Below are positions 5,913 to 7,974 of a stretch of 7,974 nt of DNA, one piece after another. The notes beneath the pieces are model-generated. The model was not told where the DNA came from. It made no database searches and saw nothing but the letters and a program-made list of their open reading frames with translations. The position numbers and the translations under genes were made by a program. The stretch is from Haloferacaceae archaeon (GTDB lineage Archaea; Halobacteriota; Halobacteria; Halobacteriales; Haloferacaceae): positions 1 through 7,974 of the forward strand of contig JAHENP010000072.1 in NCBI GenBank assembly GCA_018609965.1, given 5' to 3'. The stretch's first letter is position 1. Every line of letters begins with the position of its first letter.

Positions 5913-6695
5913 TCAGTTCGTTGTCGACCGCGACGGGCCGGCGGCCTCGTCGTCGTCACCGACGGTGTCGCTGGGCGCCTCGACACCTTCGGCGGCCTCG
6001 GCGGCGTCGACGGTTTTCTGGGTGTCGACGTGCCAACGGTCCACCTCGTCTTCGTACTCGGCGAGACGGTCGGAGACCGCCGTCTTCACAACGTCGTCGT
6101 TGACGTTCACCTCGAAGACGAACGTCGGTCCCTCGCCGCCATCACGGGCGGTCTTCTGGAGGTTCGCCGACACGAGTTCGTTGTCGAAGTAGTACGGCGC
6201 GAGCCGCGTCATCACTCGGCGGTAGAGCGTGTCCTCGACCGACCGGACGGCACGCCGCCCGGCGGAGTCGGCCGCCCGGACAACGTGGTCGATGGAGTCC
6301 TGCCAGCGTTCGATGGCGCTCTCGTCGTCGCCGGCCTCCACCTGTTCGTACGACTCCGTCAGCTTCTCCCCGGCCGCCCGGAGGTCGTCGGATGGTGCCT
6401 CGCCGGCCTTCTCGCCTTTCCCCTCGGAGACGCTGGCCTGGGCGGCGGTCTTCTGTTCGACATCCTCGTCCAACCGTTCGTGGGCTTTCGGCCGCCACTC
6501 GTCCCACTCCGCGAGCGCCTCCTGGTAGTCGCCGTCGTCGGGCGCCGCACCCGACGGTAGGTCGTCACCTGCGACCGTGTCCTCGTCGTCGACACCGACC
6601 CCAACCTCACAGAGTGCCTGGGTGATCCGCTCGCCGTGTTCGACGATCTCCCCCCAGTCGCCGCGCGCCTCGAACCCCGAGATACTCTCTTCCAT
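5913..6695 (-). CDS. DUF5828-like haloarchaeal conserved protein
   Basis: The 260-residue acidic product matches, as I recall it, a conserved haloarchaeal family annotated DUF5828; its function is unknown. Conserved-looking blocks are MEESISGFEARGDWGEIVEH (1-20), LAEWDEWRPKAHERLDEDVE (61-80), ERWQDSIDHVVRAADSA (129-145), VMTRLAPYYFDNELVSANLQ (161-180), FVFEVNVNDD (192-201) and DRWHVDTQK (219-227). Residues 60-160 are mostly helical and may form a coiled coil; 165-225 look alpha-beta. Two acidic low-complexity segments (35-57 and 230-260) are probably disordered. There are no signal peptide and no membrane helix, so it is likely cytoplasmic. The ATG at 6695 begins the conserved N-terminal block. 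Its promoter lies inside the remnant of an acetyltransferase gene on the other strand. Confidence 0.9.
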   Translation of the reverse strand: MEESISGFEARGDWGEIVEHGERITQALCEVGVGVDDEDTVAGDDLPSGAAPDDGDYQEALAEWDEWRPKAHERLDEDVEQKTAAQASVSEGKGEKAGEAPSDDLRAAGEKLTESYEQVEAGDDESAIERWQDSIDHVVRAADSAGRRAVRSVEDTLYRRVMTRLAPYYFDNELVSANLQKTARDGGEGPTFVFEVNVNDDVVKTAVSDRLAEYEDEVDRWHVDTQKTVDAAEAAEGVEAPSDTVGDDDEAAGPSRSTTN

Positions 6696-6703
6696 CTGCC
6701 TCT

Positions 6704-7039
6704 GAGGTTGCTACGGACGCTACACACGTAAACACCTTCGGGCCGCTCTCCCCCCCAGCCGACGACCCATCCCGACCGCCTCGCGACGAGACGCCGAACA
6801 ACTTCGACCGCCCGGACAGGCTCGTCGTCGCCGACCTCTACGTCCGCCCGTCACACCGCGGCACTGGACTCGTCGACGACCTGCTTGACCGCGCCGTCTG
6901 ACACGCACGCGGGCGTGGCTTCCCGGAGTCAGCACTCAACGTTGACGTGGACAACGAACGCGCCGCCGCGGTCTACGACCGACGTGGCTTCGAGACCGTC
7001 AGACACCGACGCGTCAGACGCCTCGACGACACCGACTGA
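6704..7039 (+). pseudogene. GNAT N-acetyltransferase remnant (5' end missing, in-frame TGA)
   Basis: One plus-strand frame still reads as the C-terminal two thirds of a GNAT acetyltransferase, interrupted by TGA at 6899-6901 and ending with TGA at 7037-7039. Before the stop it shows a strand like ATHVNTFGPL, then VVADLYVRPSHRGTGLVDDL, the strand and acetyl-CoA pyrophosphate-binding loop of motif A. After the stop it shows HARGRGF, then ALNVDVDNERAAAVYDRRGF, the typical motif B ending. The arginine usual after LLDRAV suggests a single CGA-to-TGA change. No ATG or GTG starts the frame, and its 5' part would lie under the start of the DUF5828-like gene, so the N-terminal third is lost. GNATs move an acetyl group from acetyl-CoA to an amine; the former substrate is unknown. 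The two lesions make an active product unlikely. This remnant fills most of the 387-nt gap between genes. Confidence 0.75.
6726..6734 (-). promoter_or_regulatory. Candidate TATA element for the DUF5828-like gene
   Basis: The minus strand reads TGTTTACGT, centred about 34 nt before ATG 6695, which predicts a leader of only a few bases. It lies within the degraded GNAT frame of the opposite strand. Confidence 0.4.
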
Positions 7040-7082
7040 GTGACGCTGACCGTCGCTTTCGCCGCCGACTCCGCTGCTGGCG

Positions 7083-7532
7083 TCAGCGTCGACTGTCGAC
7101 GACCCACTTGTGTGAGTAACTCGTGCCACAGCCGCAGTGTGCGTACGCGTGGACCACGTCACCCTCGGCGTACAGCCCGCCGACCCCCTCGTTTTCCTCC
7201 TCGGCGAACGCGAAGATGAACTCCACGTCGTGTGTGCCGCCGTCGGCGGCCGGACACACCCCGCCGTCGAGCCGAGGACTGATTTCCCCGTCCGTCTGCA
7301 TCGCCGTCTGTGCAAACTCCATCGCGTCCATCCCGGTGCCCGAGGAGAACGCCCGCCGCCCCTTCTCGCCCGGAACGACCAAGACGACGCCGCCGTCGAC
7401 CTCATCGCCGATCTCCGCGAGCCGTCCTTCCGCGTCGAGATAGTCGTCCGCGAGGAAGATCGCCACGTCGTCCAACCGGTCGCCGGCGAGGAACGCCCCA
7501 AGCCGGCCGTTCTCGCCTGTCGAGTCGTCCAT
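7083..7532 (-). CDS. DUF5807-like haloarchaeal protein with putative zinc site
   Basis: The 149-residue product matches, from memory, a haloarchaeal family annotated DUF5807, of unknown function. Conserved-looking blocks are FLAGDRLDDVAIFLADDYLD (14-33), GGVVLVVPGEKGRRAF (47-62), GTGMDAMEFAQTAM (65-78), EFIFAFAEEENEGVGGLYAE (104-123) and VVHAYAHCGCGTSYSHKWV (126-144). Cys93 and the CGC pair Cys133/Cys135, with nearby His residues, could bind a zinc ion; this is inferred from spacing. It is acidic, without signal or membrane helix, so cytoplasmic. ATG 7532 is supported by the TTTTAG element 28 nt upstream. The first nine residues (DDSTGENG region) are variable-looking, so an internal start cannot be excluded. 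It follows the glycine-zipper gene by 92 nt but seems to have its own promoter. Confidence 0.92.
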   Translation of the reverse strand: MDDSTGENGRLGAFLAGDRLDDVAIFLADDYLDAEGRLAEIGDEVDGGVVLVVPGEKGRRAFSSGTGMDAMEFAQTAMQTDGEISPRLDGGVCPAADGGTHDVEFIFAFAEEENEGVGGLYAEGDVVHAYAHCGCGTSYSHKWVVDSRR

Positions 7533-7555
7533 ACCACCCGCTCGCAGACGCAGCG

Positions 7556-7563
7556 ACTAAAAC
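7556..7563 (-). promoter_or_regulatory. TATA element for the DUF5807-like gene
   Basis: The minus strand reads GTTTTAGT, centred about 28 nt before ATG 7532, a good leaderless haloarchaeal promoter in composition and spacing. It shows that this gene can be transcribed independently of the upstream one. Confidence 0.65.
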
Positions 7564-7624
7564 GCGTCTGTCGCTTGCCGTCTCACTCCCCGGTGGGCTG
7601 TCGCCCCCCGTTCCGACGACCGAG

Positions 7625-7915
7625 CTACTCCTCGTCGTCGTCGTCGCCGTCGATGTCGATCTGGACTGGTCCGTCCTCGTCGTCGGCGTCGACGCTGGCT
7701 CCCTCGTCGGTTGTCTCCGGCTCGACACCACCCAACAGGTCGCCGAGGATGTACCCGACGGCGCCGCCGGCGCCGGCCGCCAGCCCGGCCGCCACCGGGC
7801 CGCGGCGACCCCCGAGAATCGCGCCGACGACCGCGCCCACGCCTGCGGCTCGTTGACGCGCCCGGTTCGTCTCGTCGTCCGCGAGCAACGGCTCGATGGC
7901 CTCGCGTTCGTCCAT
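7625..7915 (-). CDS. Glycine-zipper-like small membrane protein, acidic C-terminus
   Basis: The 96-residue product has a charged N-terminus (MDEREAIEPLLADDETNRAR, 1-20), then Gly/Ala-rich hydrophobic segments at about 23-36 (AAGVGAVVGAILGG) and 40-63 (PVAAGLAAGAGGAVGYILGD and on). These carry repeated small-xxx-small spacing typical of glycine-zipper membrane helices. The last 30 residues are almost all acidic (DADDEDGP, DGDDDDEE), which suits high-salt cytoplasm. Two short helices joined by RRG, probably a hairpin with both ends inside, would explain this pattern. No family or function is recognised beyond a common haloarchaeal hypothetical type. The ATG at 7915 is the only good start; the N-terminal segment before the helices looks natural. 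Only 59 nt of upstream sequence are in the window. Confidence 0.85.
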   Translation of the reverse strand: MDEREAIEPLLADDETNRARQRAAGVGAVVGAILGGRRGPVAAGLAAGAGGAVGYILGDLLGGVEPETTDEGASVDADDEDGPVQIDIDGDDDDEE

Positions 7916-7929
7916 ACGTGTTGTCTCTC

Positions 7930-7950
7930 GCGTAGCTACTTGAGCGTAGC
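7930..7950. repeat. Direct repeat GCGTAGC x2 in the promoter region of the glycine-zipper gene
   Basis: Two copies of GCGTAGC (7930-7936 and 7944-7950) are spaced 14 nt apart, and flank a weak TATA-like CTCAAGTAG read on the minus strand about 27 nt before ATG 7915. The first copy also overlaps the palindrome GTAGCTAC (7932-7939). They could be operator half-sites, or chance. Confidence 0.3.
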
Positions 7951-7974
7951 CGTCCGTCTCGACTGCCGATAGAT

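Noticed and set aside
7137..7972. Long plus-strand frames over the DUF5807-like and glycine-zipper genes
   Set aside because: They are antisense to two well-supported genes and compositionally unlike haloarchaeal proteins.
1..7974. CRISPR array, defence island or biosynthetic cluster
   Set aside because: No regularly spaced repeats, and no Cas, nuclease, methylase, toxin-antitoxin or synthase motifs were seen in any plausible gene.

Overview
The window looks like chromosomal DNA from a haloarchaeon. It is very GC-rich with strong G/C bias at third codon positions. The predicted proteins are acidic, and several genes have a T-rich TATA-like element about 27-30 nt before the start codon, as expected for leaderless haloarchaeal transcripts. 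Several products match families seen almost only in halophilic archaea. No rRNA, tRNA, CRISPR array, transposase or intact mobile element was seen.

Left part, minus strand, read from right to left. A small gene of unknown function (3864-4103), a TrmB-like winged-helix regulator (3431-3802) and a membrane PAS histidine kinase (1595-3352) each appear to have their own promoter. A 52-residue single-helix membrane protein with a GTG start (1429-1587) follows the kinase by 7 nt. Next come the C1-carrier enzyme Mch, methenyl-tetrahydromethanopterin cyclohydrolase (438-1382), and a GTG-start gene that runs off the left edge (1-434). The ribosome-binding site of that last gene is formed by the final codons of mch. 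From the kinase to the left edge the genes are tightly spaced and could be partly co-transcribed.

Middle, plus strand. A divergent AT-rich promoter region (4104-4223) drives a 368-residue Tat-signal protein of unknown function (4224-5330). Its codon use is less GC-biased than that of its neighbours, so it is the best candidate for accessory DNA. A hairpin-containing gap separates it from a small VOC/glyoxalase-fold protein (5496-5891).

Right part. Three haloarchaeal conserved genes of unknown function lie on the minus strand: a DUF5828-like coiled protein (5913-6695), a DUF5807-like putative zinc protein (7083-7532) and a glycine-zipper membrane protein (7625-7915). Between the first two, on the plus strand, lies the remnant of a GNAT acetyltransferase (about 6704-7039) with no 5' end and one in-frame TGA.

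I see no convincing multi-gene novel system. The items most worth a second look are the Tat-exported orphan and its promoter, the kinase with its adjacent mini-membrane protein, and the GNAT pseudogene.
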